A stretch of 64,000 nucleotides of DNA from Alternaria dauci. Taxonomy: Eukaryota; Ascomycota; Dothideomycetes; Pleosporales; Pleosporaceae. Shown here in pieces: positions 45,960 to 56,456 of this stretch. Position 1 is the first letter of the stretch. Each line of letters begins with the position of its first letter. The position numbers were made by a program, and so were the translations under genes. The stretch spans positions 1,302,001-1,366,000 of the forward strand of contig NC_091273.1 in assembly GCF_042100115.1 (NCBI RefSeq), given 5' to 3'. The notes beneath the pieces are model-generated. The model had not been told where the DNA came from, made no database searches, and worked only from the letters and a program-made list of their open reading frames with translations.

Positions 45960-47153
45960 ATGATACCAACCTACTTCGCCAACGCAATATCCCTCATCAT
46001 CCAAACTGCTGCAGAACAAGCCCCGCCGCCATCTCCACCACCACCAGCCGCCCTCCTGACTACCTCAAGCACCCTCGTTACGTCGCTCAAGTCTTCCTTC
46101 CCGGATCAAGGCCTAGCACTACTACCCCAACCGTACTGGTGGTGGCAATCCGGAATCACGGTCGAAGCGCTGCTCACTTATGGTCCGACAACAGGAGATT
46201 GGCAGTATGAGGAGATGCTAAAGAATACGATCGTGACTCAAGCGACAGCAACAAACGACTTCATGACCATCGATGCCACCGGCAACGATGATCAGGCATG
46301 GTGGGCGCTCGCTGCCATGACAGCCGCCGAGAACAAGGTACCGCAACTAGGAGGTATAGCTTGGGTCGATCTAGCAAGAAACGTCTTCAACGAGCAAAGA
46401 CAGCGTTACGAAGACGGCGAAAACACCTGCGGGGGCGGACTACGCTGGAAGATTGACTACGAAGACGGAAACAACGGATGGCACTACAAGAACGCCATTA
46501 CAAACGGATTATTCTTCCAGCTCGCCGCCCGCCTCGCCCATCACACAAATGACACCAAGAGTTTGACCTGGGCGGAGAAGACGTACGCTTGGAGCACAAA
46601 AGTCGGACTCGTGGACAAGGATTTCAATGTCTACGATGGGACAGATGAGGAGAACGGATGTTCGGATCTGAACCACGACCAGTGGAGTTACAATGTTGGA
46701 GTTTATCTTTATGGTTCTGCTGTCATGGCAGTTCATACTAGAGATGAGAAATGGGTCAATCGGACCCGCGGTTTCATTGCTTCTGCGAAGCGGACTTTTA
46801 CTTCGCCGGATACTGGCGCTCTGTTTGAATCAAAGTGCGAAGGCAAAGATATAGATGATGGTGGTTGCAACACGGATCAGGTTTCTTTCAAGGGTCTGCT
46901 GGCACGCTGGTTGGGCGCTACAGCAGAAATCCTACCGGAGGTCAAGGAGGATGTTGAGAAGATTATTAATCCGGCCGTCATTGCAGTTCAGGATGGAGAG
47001 AGGACAGACTTGGGACCCATCGACAGCCTCAATGCCTTGGAAGTTGTCGACGCGAGTTTGAGAATGCAGGGATTAGGTGGTGCAGATGGTGTTATCGGGC
47101 TAGGAAAGGGGAGGAGAACTAAGAGGAGCCTCGCTGGCAGGATATCGTGGTAA
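45960..47153 (+). CDS. GH76 alpha-1,6-mannanase-like protein (Dfg5/Dcw1 family)
   Basis: Intronless, 397 residues. The catalytic Asp pair is D110-D111 in DATGNDDQAWWALAAM, the GH76 hallmark. Other family blocks are PYWWWQSGITVEALLTYGPTTGD, CGGGLRWKI, YKNAITNGLFFQLAARLA, HDQWSYNVGVYLYGSAVM and CNTDQVSFKGLLARWLG. The N terminus is only weakly signal-like (ISLIIQTAA) and is followed by a proline run. The C terminus is basic (GRRTKRSLAGRISW), with no hydrophobic GPI-attachment tail, unlike yeast Dfg5/Dcw1, so a soluble secreted form is likely. Family members process the GPI glycan mannose to link cell-wall proteins to glucan, or hydrolyse alpha-1,6-mannan. Confidence 0.92.
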   Translation: MIPTYFANAISLIIQTAAEQAPPPSPPPPAALLTTSSTLVTSLKSSFPDQGLALLPQPYWWWQSGITVEALLTYGPTTGDWQYEEMLKNTIVTQATATNDFMTIDATGNDDQAWWALAAMTAAENKVPQLGGIAWVDLARNVFNEQRQRYEDGENTCGGGLRWKIDYEDGNNGWHYKNAITNGLFFQLAARLAHHTNDTKSLTWAEKTYAWSTKVGLVDKDFNVYDGTDEENGCSDLNHDQWSYNVGVYLYGSAVMAVHTRDEKWVNRTRGFIASAKRTFTSPDTGALFESKCEGKDIDDGGCNTDQVSFKGLLARWLGATAEILPEVKEDVEKIINPAVIAVQDGERTDLGPIDSLNALEVVDASLRMQGLGGADGVIGLGKGRRTKRSLAGRISW

Positions 47154-47601
47154 TTGCATTCGCCGAAAAACATTATAGAAGAATTTGATCAGTGGCATCC
47201 CAGCTGTTCCAAGGTTTGCTTGCTTTTTCGACGTGGCCCCCAAAGGCTGTTCTCCGCGATCTTGCTGAGTCTCGCACATCGTCGCCATCCCAGAAACACC
47301 CCTACGCTTATAGGAATGAACCCCTGCTATCTAGCGTCATCGTCTGCAGCCGGATCGTTCGCGATCTCATCTCGATGCGGTCCGCTGCGCGGATCGGTGT
47401 TCCGACTACGCTGGGGAGCTACGGGTGGCTGCAGCCCCTCAACACCAATGGAGCTATTGACGCTCTCATAATGACGTCGCGGGTGCCAGGAACGTCAACA
47501 AACATCATTTAAGATAAGCTCGTGTGAGGCCCAATTCATCTCATCTCTGCATTGTTGCGTTACTGTTCATCAAGTGATTGTTAGCTGCGTCGCGATACAT
47601 T
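47154..47601. other. Intergenic, no gene seen
   Basis: 3' flank of the GH76 gene and promoter of the small membrane protein gene. No coding sequence supported. Confidence 0.5.
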
Positions 47602-48218
47602 ATGCCTTCTGTAAACTCAGCTGTAAGTGTCTCTCTCGCGGTTGCACAAGGTAGACAATTGACTGACTTCCGATAGGTCTTCCATGCATACGCATACGGT
47701 ACCGCATTCTGGTACGGCCTGCGCGGCTTGTGCCGCGTGTACGACCCTATCATGGTCATCGGCTGTACGTCCCCAGGCCCTCTTCTTTCATCCTCAGACC
47801 ATCTGAATTAGAGCTCTGAAACTGATATGACCCAGGGTTCCGACCTCCTTCACAACTGAACCTTGCGCCGAACGACCTCGAAGCGTACAACGTGCGCAAC
47901 GACGGATGGTGTCTCGTCACCCTTGCGTTGATCCTAGTATCCTTCACGAACGCCGTGCCCTTTAGCTCAGCACCTGCAACGAAGCTTACGTCGATTCCGT
48001 ATGCGAAGGCAGTTGTGGCTGCGACAATTTTTCACCACATCACAACTGGCATCGGCGCGTACCAACACTACAAGCTGCCCAGTCATTACAACACCAGTAT
48101 GAGCATTGGTGTGTGGGGCAATGTGTGGCTGACGCTGACGGGACTCTTTACCTTGGCGATGCTGCAGTCGAATGCGGGAAATACACCGGTCGAGGAGGTC
48201 ACTAAGAAGGTCAAATAG
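47602..48218 (+). CDS. Small multi-pass membrane protein, unknown function
   Basis: Three exons (47602-47622, 47677-47764, 47836-48218; introns of 54 and 71 bp) encode 163 residues. The first exon codes only MPSVNSA. Hydrophobic segments lie at about 8-38 (FHAYAYGTAFWYGLRG), 63-83 (LVTLALILVSFTNAVPF), 98-117 (AVVAATIFHHITTGIGAY) and 131-150 (GVWGNVWLTLTGLFTLAML), so three or four membrane passes are expected. The segment FRPPSQLNLAPNDLEAYNVRND lies between the first two. The family resembles widespread short fungal hypotheticals; no enzymatic motif is present, apart from a His pair in the third helix. Location and function unknown. Confidence 0.85.
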
Positions 48219-48544
48219 CTGCGTGATTAGCGGCTACTTGTTTGGGTTCATCAAGAAAGTTCTGGTCGGGGCAATACCAAGCGTGCCATTGGAGTGGAAT
48301 CATGAGCACTGCTAGGGAAGGATAGAGGATTGGAGTCTACGCAGCGTGCGTCAGAACTGCTATGGCATGTATCGTATTAGAATTATTCGGGTGACAATAC
48401 ATGGACCAAACGAGGAAGAGAATTCATTGACCGTCGGCTCGCTCACACAAGTTGCCACTCGATCTATCGTGAAGTTAACTTGGTTGTTCCAAAGAACAGC
48501 TCAAAGATCATGTACCATCTCTTGCCCTTCTGTCTCATAATCCG
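48219..48544. other. Convergent intergenic region
   Basis: 3' flanks of the small membrane protein and of the Cys/His-rich small protein. Nothing else seen. Confidence 0.5.
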
Positions 48545-48823
48545 TCATGTGTACCTGGGAAATCCACCGAATCCCATTGGGTATCCGAGGAAATTCCAGC
48601 CTTGACGAGTCATTGTGCACGGCGTGCAATAGGCATTCCGGCGAAAGTCATAGTAATTCTGCTCTTGGCATCTTCGGGACTGACGGTAAGGGATGCCGGG
48701 TTGATTGAAGTATCGTGGGTCGTTGATCCGGTCCAGACTAGTACGGAAGTGCTGACACGGCGGGGCCTGTATGTACTCTCGGTGATTGCAAAGTTCCCAA
48801 TGACGATGAACGTCTCGACACAT
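48545..48823 (-). CDS. Small Cys/His-rich protein, unknown function
   Basis: Intronless, 92 residues from MCRDVHRHWELCNHREY. Metal-ligand candidates are C2, H6, C12, H14, C23, H25, C54, C68 and C71. The opening pattern M-C-x3-H-x-H-x3-L-C-x-H and a later C-x2-C are shared with a broad group of short fungal hypotheticals that begin with Cys/His pairs, so zinc binding is likely. No signal peptide, so the protein should be intracellular. The Tyr/Phe/Gly-rich C terminus (NFLGYPMGFGGFPRY) is unusual. The open frame upstream of the ATG begins with a TTG and is leader. Confidence 0.55.
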   Translation of the reverse strand: MCRDVHRHWELCNHREYIQAPPCQHFRTSLDRINDPRYFNQPGIPYRQSRRCQEQNYYDFRRNAYCTPCTMTRQGWNFLGYPMGFGGFPRYT

Positions 48824-50206
48824 CGCTTTGGTACGAGGTTTTGGACTGTGAAGCAAAAGGAGTTACTATGAGCTCAGCTGGATGCGTTGTGGATGAGTCA
48901 GTTAATTGTGTATGGAACTCCTATCTACTTCTAGAAGGTCTTGACGGTCTCACATTATCACTGATCTTATATCCTTCAGTGTTGCGATTGTCGAACACAT
49001 TCTGAAATCATCCAACCGTTGGGCGCGGGGAGGGCGGGTAGTGGATTTTGACGTGAGCCTTGAATTGTACATACAGCATGTAGCTGTGGCATGAGATCTC
49101 TTTGCTTCCGCCACTGAATAGTTAGTATACGTTCTGAGCGATGTGTGATTTCGGCGGATGCAAGATACTGTTCGCGGCATACAGAGATCCTTGTCATGAA
49201 GCTATGAGCACTAGCTCAAACGGGTCTCGTAACGCGAAGACACATGGCAGAGGGCTCGAACAGTCCGGTATGCAAAGATGATATGCGAGAGTCCTGAGGA
49301 CAAATCGGATCCAAGCCGTAGCACGCCATGGGATAAAGCTCCCGGTGATAATTTGCTCAGCCCTACATAGTATACCCAGTTCCCGGAATACAAGTACGCG
49401 AACGTCTGGTGGCACGCAAAGTCACCACAAGGCTTTCGTGCCATGATCCCGCTAGTCTAGGGCTTTGGGCGTGGTACAAACGACGATCGTGTTTGCTGTG
49501 CTGAGGCCAACGAGTGTCGCAAAAAGCGACTGTAACATCCGGGCCGTGACCCAAAGAGAAAAGTCTGCCAGATTTTCTGTCACAATCAACGCCGTATGCG
49601 TCATCCAAACCTGTAGCTTGCCACAAGGGTCGATATGGATAATTCCCCGGTCACACAGAGATCGACCCTGGAGGTGGAACTACAGGCCCTCCATCAGGCA
49701 AGGAGACAGAAACCTATCGAAGTGAGCCGAAGACCACGTAAGTCGGCCGTTGTCTCAATTGAGGTGGTAGGTATTCTATTCCAACCGTGCAGAGATTAAA
49801 ATGGCAAGAGGCACACGTTAAGAAAGTCCGGCTTAGCTTTGTCAGCTCGACCAGCAAAAGACCTTGCGATCAGAAGTGCCATAATCAGAATTAAAGTAAG
49901 CACGAGCCGAAATTCTGCGATCAATGTTTTGAATGATGAGCGCCTGCCAATCCATCCACTTGGGTATAAGACTTTTTGAAACGCTAATAAACCAGAACGC
50001 CCAATATATGTTATGCAAGGGGTATCGCCCATTTCCAATCCCGGAACGCTAAAATGCAAACAAAAATCAACTTCCCAGCCCCCATAACCATGCAATCGTC
50101 GTCATCGTTATCATTTCTGTCTGTTTCTCTGCGCAAGTGGCCTGCCACCAAAAAGCGCAGTACGCATGCAGGAAAGAAACCAGTTTCATACCCATGACTG
50201 CACCCT
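48824..50206. other. Intergenic, no gene called
   Basis: Lies between two minus-strand genes. A 54-codon plus-strand ORF at 49635-49799 with a Gln/Arg-rich start is the best candidate but has no support. The frame near 49796-50095 is probably 3' UTR of the gene to the right. Confidence 0.45.
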
Positions 50207-51487
50207 TTACAAACCCCTAAACTTGGCACCATTTTTGTGGTAGATGCTGTGCACTGCACGAGGAGTAATCGCAGAGGCAGCAGGTTGAGTTGGAGCTGAC
50301 GCTGTAACAGTGACCAGGACGGTATCAGTGACAGTGATGATGACAGAGTTTGGATTTGTCGATGATGTGGGAGCTGCCCCAGGACGCCCACTGAGAGTCG
50401 GGATGTTGGTGGGGGCTGACAAAGTGGAGTTAAGGAAAGGAGCTCCACTGCTGATAGAGGGAACAATACTGCTGACAACTGGAGCGCCACCGGTCGGTGA
50501 GGGCGCCGCGTCTGTAGCGGAGGGCGAAACAGCAGGTGATCCGCCAGAAAAGATGGGACCGACTTCGCCTTGCACAACATCTGTCATGAGAGCTTTGCGT
50601 GACGCAAAGTCCGCTACAGCAACGGTCATGGCATCTTGTTGAGGTCCAAGATTGAATTTCGGCTCTGCAGCCTCAGCCATGGCGACGTCTTTGGATGCGA
50701 CATCGATGTCGATGCATGTGGTATAGTATTCGTCTTTTCCGTTCGGATAACTTGGGTCAGCGTTACCAGGAGCTGTGTTCCATTGCCAGACCCAGTAGAT
50801 GGTGTATGGCTTACCCACTTCGGTGTCATCAGGAAGCTGAACGTCCGTTTCGCAGGAAAGAGGATAGTTGCCTGGTGCTCCTTCGACAACTTGTCCCATT
50901 GCGAAATTCGGGTCGGACTTTCGGCGCTCGGTGGAGATAGGTGAGCTGTTTGTTTCGTAGCAACGGCCATCGTCGAAATCGTTCATGGTGAGTAGCTTGC
51001 CGCGCTTGTCCCCTCCCTGGCCATCTTGAGTCCAGCTCAAGACCGTCGCTAGATGCTCGTCCTCCTTCGGTGATGTGGTACCGTATACGAAGACGGTGCC
51101 GCCCTTCTCGGGTTTTCCAAGCTGGTTGCCCGGTAGAGAGACGTGGCCGTTCTCTGAATATCGCATGGCTATGAAACCACCGGGTGCGGCCTTGAGGCGA
51201 GGATACTTGTCCTGAGACTGCTCTTGCTTACGTTGCTGGTCGTGACATAGTAGTGTACTGTTTGTAATGAAGACGTTGCCTGGTGTCATGGCGCCCGGAA
51301 TCTCGTAGTTCATCGAAGTGCCGCTGTATCCCGGGTCGGTTTTCGCGACCATGCCTCGCGGATATCCATATTCCCCAACGTATTCGCCATTGTCGTTGAT
51401 GTTGCGCAGCTGTTCAATCCAAGTGTGGCCCATCGCAACGGGGGCTGCGGTCATCGCCGCAATTATTAATGTGAGAATGGTCGGCAT
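50207..51487 (-). CDS. Secreted DUF7492-type protein, histidine-brace (LPMO-like) candidate
   Basis: Intronless, 426 residues from MPTILTLIIA. The signal peptide (1-20) leaves His21 as first mature residue (HTWIEQLRNI), the geometry of copper LPMOs. Downstream are GEYGYPRGMVAKTDPGY, Cys81-His82, FIAMRYSENGHVSLP (His115), GTVFVYGT, RGKLLTMNDFDDGRCYETN and YTIYWVWQWNT followed by KDEYYTTCIDIDV. I recognise this block order from fungal proteins annotated DUF7492. The last 130 residues are a Ser/Thr/Pro/Ala-rich tail with a beta-prone VIITVTDTVLVTVTA stretch and no GPI signal. Copper-dependent oxidation of a polysaccharide is inferred from the N-terminal His and His115; no activity is known to me. 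Confidence 0.85.
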   Translation of the reverse strand: MPTILTLIIAAMTAAPVAMGHTWIEQLRNINDNGEYVGEYGYPRGMVAKTDPGYSGTSMNYEIPGAMTPGNVFITNSTLLCHDQQRKQEQSQDKYPRLKAAPGGFIAMRYSENGHVSLPGNQLGKPEKGGTVFVYGTTSPKEDEHLATVLSWTQDGQGGDKRGKLLTMNDFDDGRCYETNSSPISTERRKSDPNFAMGQVVEGAPGNYPLSCETDVQLPDDTEVGKPYTIYWVWQWNTAPGNADPSYPNGKDEYYTTCIDIDVASKDVAMAEAAEPKFNLGPQQDAMTVAVADFASRKALMTDVVQGEVGPIFSGGSPAVSPSATDAAPSPTGGAPVVSSIVPSISSGAPFLNSTLSAPTNIPTLSGRPGAAPTSSTNPNSVIITVTDTVLVTVTASAPTQPAASAITPRAVHSIYHKNGAKFRGL

Positions 51488-53977
51488 ATTGTGTAAAGAT
51501 TTTCGTTCGTAAACGCGGGATTCGGAAATGTCGTGGTTTTGGCCTGCAAAACACGGTCGATATGTGAAGTTGTGAAGTACTCGTAAGGTTGGGAATCTCG
51601 TAGTGTGGTAGTGTAGTCGCAAAATTGTCGTGGCTTGCTGATGAAGTATTGTCAAAGTGAAGAACACTATTGACTAATGTAATTGTGAAAGGGCTGGCTC
51701 AGCCAACACGCTGTGAATGAGAGTACAGTGTAGAGCGACAGGCAGTCGGCTCGTGTTCACCGGAAGAATAGCAACAAAGCTATTGTTCAGCAAAGGTGTA
51801 TGACCGTTTTGGTAATAGCACCCTAACACAACGTACAACCACAAGAAAATAAGGGAATGAGAATGGAAGAGGGAAGTCAAGACGCACACAAGCCAGGTGT
51901 GATCACAAAATGCAAAGCTCACGCGGCCATGGTCCTTTATTCAGGCTGTCGATGGTAGTGAGACAGACGCCGTTGAACGTTGTAAAATCTCCGGCCTAGA
52001 AGAGAAGAAGTGACGGGAGCCAATAGAGAAGGAGACACACGATGTGTCGAAACGCAGCGCCACTCCACGCGGCGCCGCATTCAAGCTTGTGAGCCTGAAT
52101 TGTATGGGTGTAGGATGAGTGTTTCAACGCTGGCCGACACTGTAGCCGCCAGCTATGGCTTTCCCGTCCCGCAGCATGGCTGCGGCGTAGCGCGCACATG
52201 CTGCAGCCTCCCGTACTCTCCGGCGCGAAGATCGGCCTCTGGTACTCGGTAGTTGGTAAAGCAAGTCGCATCGCAAGGCTGCGCTAGGCTGTTCTCAGAC
52301 ATGCAGAGGGGCGGTAGAGTGTCAGAGGACCGTGTGCCGTTGATCTACAACACGACGACGGAAGCTAGGCATGATCTAGATCGTTATGCGATCTCGCTGT
52401 CAAGTTGTGGAGAAGTGCTGGGAAACAACAACAGCCTGCCGCTGTGCTGTTTAGAGGCGCTTTCGCATCATGCACCCACCGAAGACGCGTGACGCGTGAC
52501 GACCCACGTGGAGTTGACAGGGACAACGAGAAAAGCATCCGAAGTGTGCTAGAGAGTGATGTCGGAGCCACCTGACGATAGGTGAATGTGCGCCGTTGCA
52601 GCGCTTCGAGAAGGAAGGTGAACCCGCAAGCGATGGGGTGGGGTGAAAGAAGTTTGGTAGGAGGCTCCGCTTCGTTTCAGGTCAGAGCACCAGCGAGCGT
52701 CGATTGGTTGTTGCCCGCTGCGCTAGGCTTCATACTAGCCAGCAGAGATATCATCCGATTGGAGCGCATCATTCTATTTCACGATACCTCCCAGCTAGTC
52801 TTTTCCACACGACTAGATTGACGCCCATCCAGTCTCTATATTTGACAAGCGAGATTCCAGACATCTGCCCAACATCATGCATCTTTTCTTTTCATGGCTC
52901 TCTCGGCGTGTGGGAAGATAGATGACAACAAGATGAGATATTTTCCTGAGGCACCTTTTCACCCATACAAACACGTTTCCTATCGATTACTCGTGTTTCA
53001 TCGACAAGGTAAAAGTGCGGGGCGCGGAACAGCCCTGAGGCACAGCAAACGGCACAAACAGGAGCCTGGCCAGCATCCCCACCTGTCAAAACGGCTCGCA
53101 GATTACAGGAACCAAACCCGAGGCTAACCACGTCGGACGACCATAGCAATCTTTCTCTCGCTGTGACTGCTCAAACTCCAAGCGCTTGGCTATGTAGGAG
53201 ACAATCAGGCACCTTCCCGGGATCCATCTCCTCAAAGTCCTTGCATCTTGGAGACCCTTGATCAAACATGCGTTGACTGATAAAGTCTCAACCGGAGTAC
53301 TCTATTGACGCGTTTACCACATTGACACGCTGGCAGAAAGATGCGGTTATCAACTGATTTCTCGTGATTGACGTCGATATCATATATATCTCAACCGGTC
53401 TTGTCCACGCAAATGCTCATCCATCAACTTGACCGCGAATAACTAGGTATTTGGTGACACACGCGCCTTCCGGGGTCGATATTTCCGTCCGGTTGACACA
53501 AATTGATTTCTTGTGAGACACCAAACCATGAACACGGCTTCGCTCATCCGCAGTAGTCGCCATCGAAAGACAGACAATGCAGTGACAGTGTTGTGAAAGT
53601 GGTGGAGCTTGGTATACGCTTCTTTGACATGTATGGAGATTACGATATGTGTTGGTGAATATATGAAGGAATGTATGACATGCACAGCGCGCATGATTAA
53701 CAACATTGTTCGTGTGGAAGATCATGAAAGCTGCGAAGCCAGCAGTGTTAGCATCAGGCATTCTGCAACACCACCATCACTGACTATCACAAATTCAAGC
53801 ATTGAATACAATATTGAGACTCTTTTCGCGCAATGATTCGACTAAACTTGAATCTTCTCCACTGTTCTTACAGGCTCATTCACAGCATAGCAGTGTGCGC
53901 ACCTCCTCTAACAACTTTCTCCCACTACTCACATACACAACAGTTTCCAGGAAATTAAATATCGCCTCCTTCCTAAT
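51488..53977. other. 2.5-kb intergenic region, no gene called
   Basis: Includes the 5' leader and promoter of the DUF7492 gene. ORFs of up to 114 codons lie on both strands without motif, start context or splice continuation. No RNA gene or mobile element recognised. Confidence 0.45.
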
Positions 53978-54238
53978 ATGCCACTACCCAGTCCCAGACC
54001 AGCAAACTGTATATGCACCGCAGTCACGAACTCTTGGGCCTGCGGCTGCCACAGCTACACTTATCAGGTTACTTGTATAGGACCAACCTACCACCATCCG
54101 CCAGTAATTGTTGGAGTAGAACTTCATTGGAAGGAGATATGCGAGAAATGCTCGGAAAGGACGAGTGATGCAGAGAGAGCGTGGTGTCAGAGGCGGGGGA
54201 TATGTCCATGCGACGTGCCAGAGGATGAGGAGTCGTGA
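53978..54238 (+). CDS. Small cysteine-rich intracellular protein, unknown function
   Basis: Intronless, 86 residues with ten cysteines: C11, C13, C22, C24, C33, C55, C58, C70, C76 and C78, plus His25, His39, His40 and His50. Paired C-x-C and C-x2-C spacing (CIC, CGC, CEKC, CPC) suggests zinc clusters, not disulfides, and there is no signal peptide. The NSWACGCHSYTYQ and EICEKC segments resemble short fungal hypotheticals of the same kind as the protein at 48545-48823. The acidic tail is PEDEES. Function unknown. Confidence 0.6.
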   Translation: MPLPSPRPANCICTAVTNSWACGCHSYTYQVTCIGPTYHHPPVIVGVELHWKEICEKCSERTSDAERAWCQRRGICPCDVPEDEES

Positions 54239-55250
54239 TATGAAGAGACGTTCTTGATTGTTACGCAAGTGTAGCATACGCTGTTTGAGAGCCTTGAGTC
54301 GTACCGGCCTGGTATGCGGACATCACTTGTTGGTCCCAAACTGATATCCGTTTCGTTGTTAACTGTGACAAGTGTTGCCAACATATGTGGAGCCGATTAG
54401 CAACGTCATTTTGCCTACCATCCATGTGCGAGTAATTACGATCGTATTGAGTATCGCATCAGCTATCGCGCGTGTCTTTCATACGAGATCCCGCCAGAAG
54501 ACACTAAATTACCACGAGAAGCCTTTCAGAGATAGGGACTTAATACAACCTCCGTTATATTTTTCAGTCGTACGGGCATAGGTTACATCGCTTATCCGGT
54601 AAAGCGCTTCGCAAACTCTAATCATGATGGCAATGTTTCCACGAAATAATAGATCCTTTAGGATATTGTTCTCACCAAGATATTCATTCTTGATACCTAT
54701 CAACTCGTTGTCCCAGCGCCCAGTGCGGTTGTTCAACGGGACACTGTTCCGGTCAGTCGTGGAGTGCGTCAAAAGAGCCTGGAGATGGTAGTGGTATGAT
54801 TTGGAATCGCGCCAAGATCTCGAATGCCAGCGGCAGTTACTGGTACCTAGGTACATTCGAGGTGGGTGTTGGGGGAACAAATTGCAAACAGTTAGTGGTA
54901 GTACTCTGGCAAGTAACCATGGTGTACGACGCCACTGCGAGTGGCCAAGTAGACTGGAAACTTTAGATGTTGCCACACGATACGCAACATCATTCTAGGT
55001 TGGAGAGAGATGATGATGAAGAAAGTGCGCGAAGGTGGCGCTTCTCGAGGATTCCTTGGCATTTGTCTAGCTTTGTCAGCCGACCACGTGCACTAGCCTC
55101 CGCGACAATCTGCCTAGCAGAGAGCTTCGCGCATCGCGACTTTTCCAGCCCGCACGCGACAACCTCACCACGCCATCACCGTTTGTCGTCCACACAATCG
55201 AAGCGCACTCACATCGATACTCCCAAACACTTTCTTGAACAACCGCGATC
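54239..55250. other. Intergenic, U2AF promoter
   Basis: 3' flank of the Cys-rich gene and promoter of the U2AF gene. ORFs on either strand lack support. Confidence 0.5.
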
Positions 55251-55949
55251 ATGGCCAACTACCTCGCCTCCATCTTCGGTACCGAGCAGGACAAGGTCAA
55301 CTGCTCCTTCTACTACAAGATTGGCGCCTGCCGCCACGGCGACCGCTGCTCCAGGAAACACGTCAAGCCTTCGTACTCGCAGACTATTCTGCTGCCCAAC
55401 CTCTACCAGAACCCGGCCTACGACCCCAAGAACAAGATGAACCCGCAGCAGATGCAGATGCACTTTGATGCCTTTTACGAGGACATCTGGTGCGAGCTGT
55501 GCCAGTATGGGCTTGTTGAAGAGTTGGTTGTTTGCGACAACAACAATGACCGTACGATTCCCCTCCCCTTCCTCCTGTGCTCTGGTGTAGAACAATCTGC
55601 TAACGTAACATCTTCAACAGATCTCATTGGCAACGTCTACGTCCGATTCAAGTACGAAGAAGACGCGCAAAAAGCCTGCGACGCCCTCAACTCGCGCTGG
55701 TATGCCGGCCGCCCCATCTACTGCGAACTCTCGCCCGTGACCGATTTCCGCGAAGCCTGCTGTCGTCTTAACAGTGGCGAGGGCTGCGTCCGCGGCGGCT
55801 TCTGTAACTTTATTCATCGCAAGGAACCGTCGCCTGAGCTGGACAGAGAGCTGGACATGTGCACGCGCAAGTGGCTCAAGGAGCGTGGCAGGGACGCGAG
55901 GAGCATGTCGAGGAGTCCTACACCGCCTGCGACGAAGAACAGGTTCTAG
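55251..55949 (+). CDS. U2 snRNP auxiliary factor small subunit (U2AF35/U2AF23)
   Basis: Two exons (55251-55551, 55621-55949; 69-bp intron with a GCTAAC branch site) encode 209 residues. The order is zinc finger 1 (C18SFYYKIGAC...C...H), a UHM/RRM-like domain with VYVRFKYEEDAQKACDALNSRWYAGRPI, and zinc finger 2 (CRLNSGEGCVRGGFCNFIH). A short RS-poor tail (SMSRSPTPPATKNRF) ends the protein. Length and architecture match fission-yeast Uaf2 (U2AF23). The protein recognises the AG dinucleotide of the 3' splice site and pairs with the large U2AF subunit in the nucleus. This suits a genome in which almost every gene carries short introns. Confidence 0.96.
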   Translation: MANYLASIFGTEQDKVNCSFYYKIGACRHGDRCSRKHVKPSYSQTILLPNLYQNPAYDPKNKMNPQQMQMHFDAFYEDIWCELCQYGLVEELVVCDNNNDRTIPLPFLLCSGVEQSANVTSSTDLIGNVYVRFKYEEDAQKACDALNSRWYAGRPIYCELSPVTDFREACCRLNSGEGCVRGGFCNFIHRKEPSPELDRELDMCTRKWLKERGRDARSMSRSPTPPATKNRF

Positions 55950-56456
55950 AGTGGAGATGGAACGGGAAATGTGAAGACAAGGGCTGAATACGAAGGGCGT
56001 TTTGGTGTTATACATGCTCGCGCAGTTTGGGACATGTTGGTTGATACCTCGATATCCGTAGCGGGCATGGCGCTGCAGATTGGCATTTCTAAGTTAGTTT
56101 TGGTAAAACAGTGAAGTGCGGATAATAGGCTGGACTAGTTTACGCAAAAAAGAATCATGTCAGTTCGTTCCAGTCTGTTATTGTGCCCAGACAAATCTCG
56201 TGAGTTGCGCAACGATGATGTGATTTTGTCAAGGAAAGAAGCAGATATTGCATTGTGGTCATGTAAGACCTGGTATCATCTAGAATATAAACAAAAGAAA
56301 AGGAGGAATCCATGCATCGCTGATGCAGGTCGGTATTCACACACACCATCCCGCCTCCCGTTGAAAAGACATTAGACGCCGCCTATACACAAACGTGTCT
56401 AAAACACCCATATATGCCTCCATCCCATACATCTTCATCTTTCTCACGCGGTTCGC
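55950..56456. other. Convergent intergenic region
   Basis: 3' flanks of the U2AF gene and the tail-anchored protein gene. No gene seen. Confidence 0.5.

Noticed and set aside
49635..49799. 54-codon plus-strand ORF starting MDNSPVTQRS
   Set aside because: Short, no homologous family recognised; a GTAAGT inside it leads to no convincing second exon.
50011..50580. 189-codon minus-strand ORF at the end of the DUF7492 gene
   Set aside because: Alternate frame of the Ser/Thr-rich tail and 3' flank.
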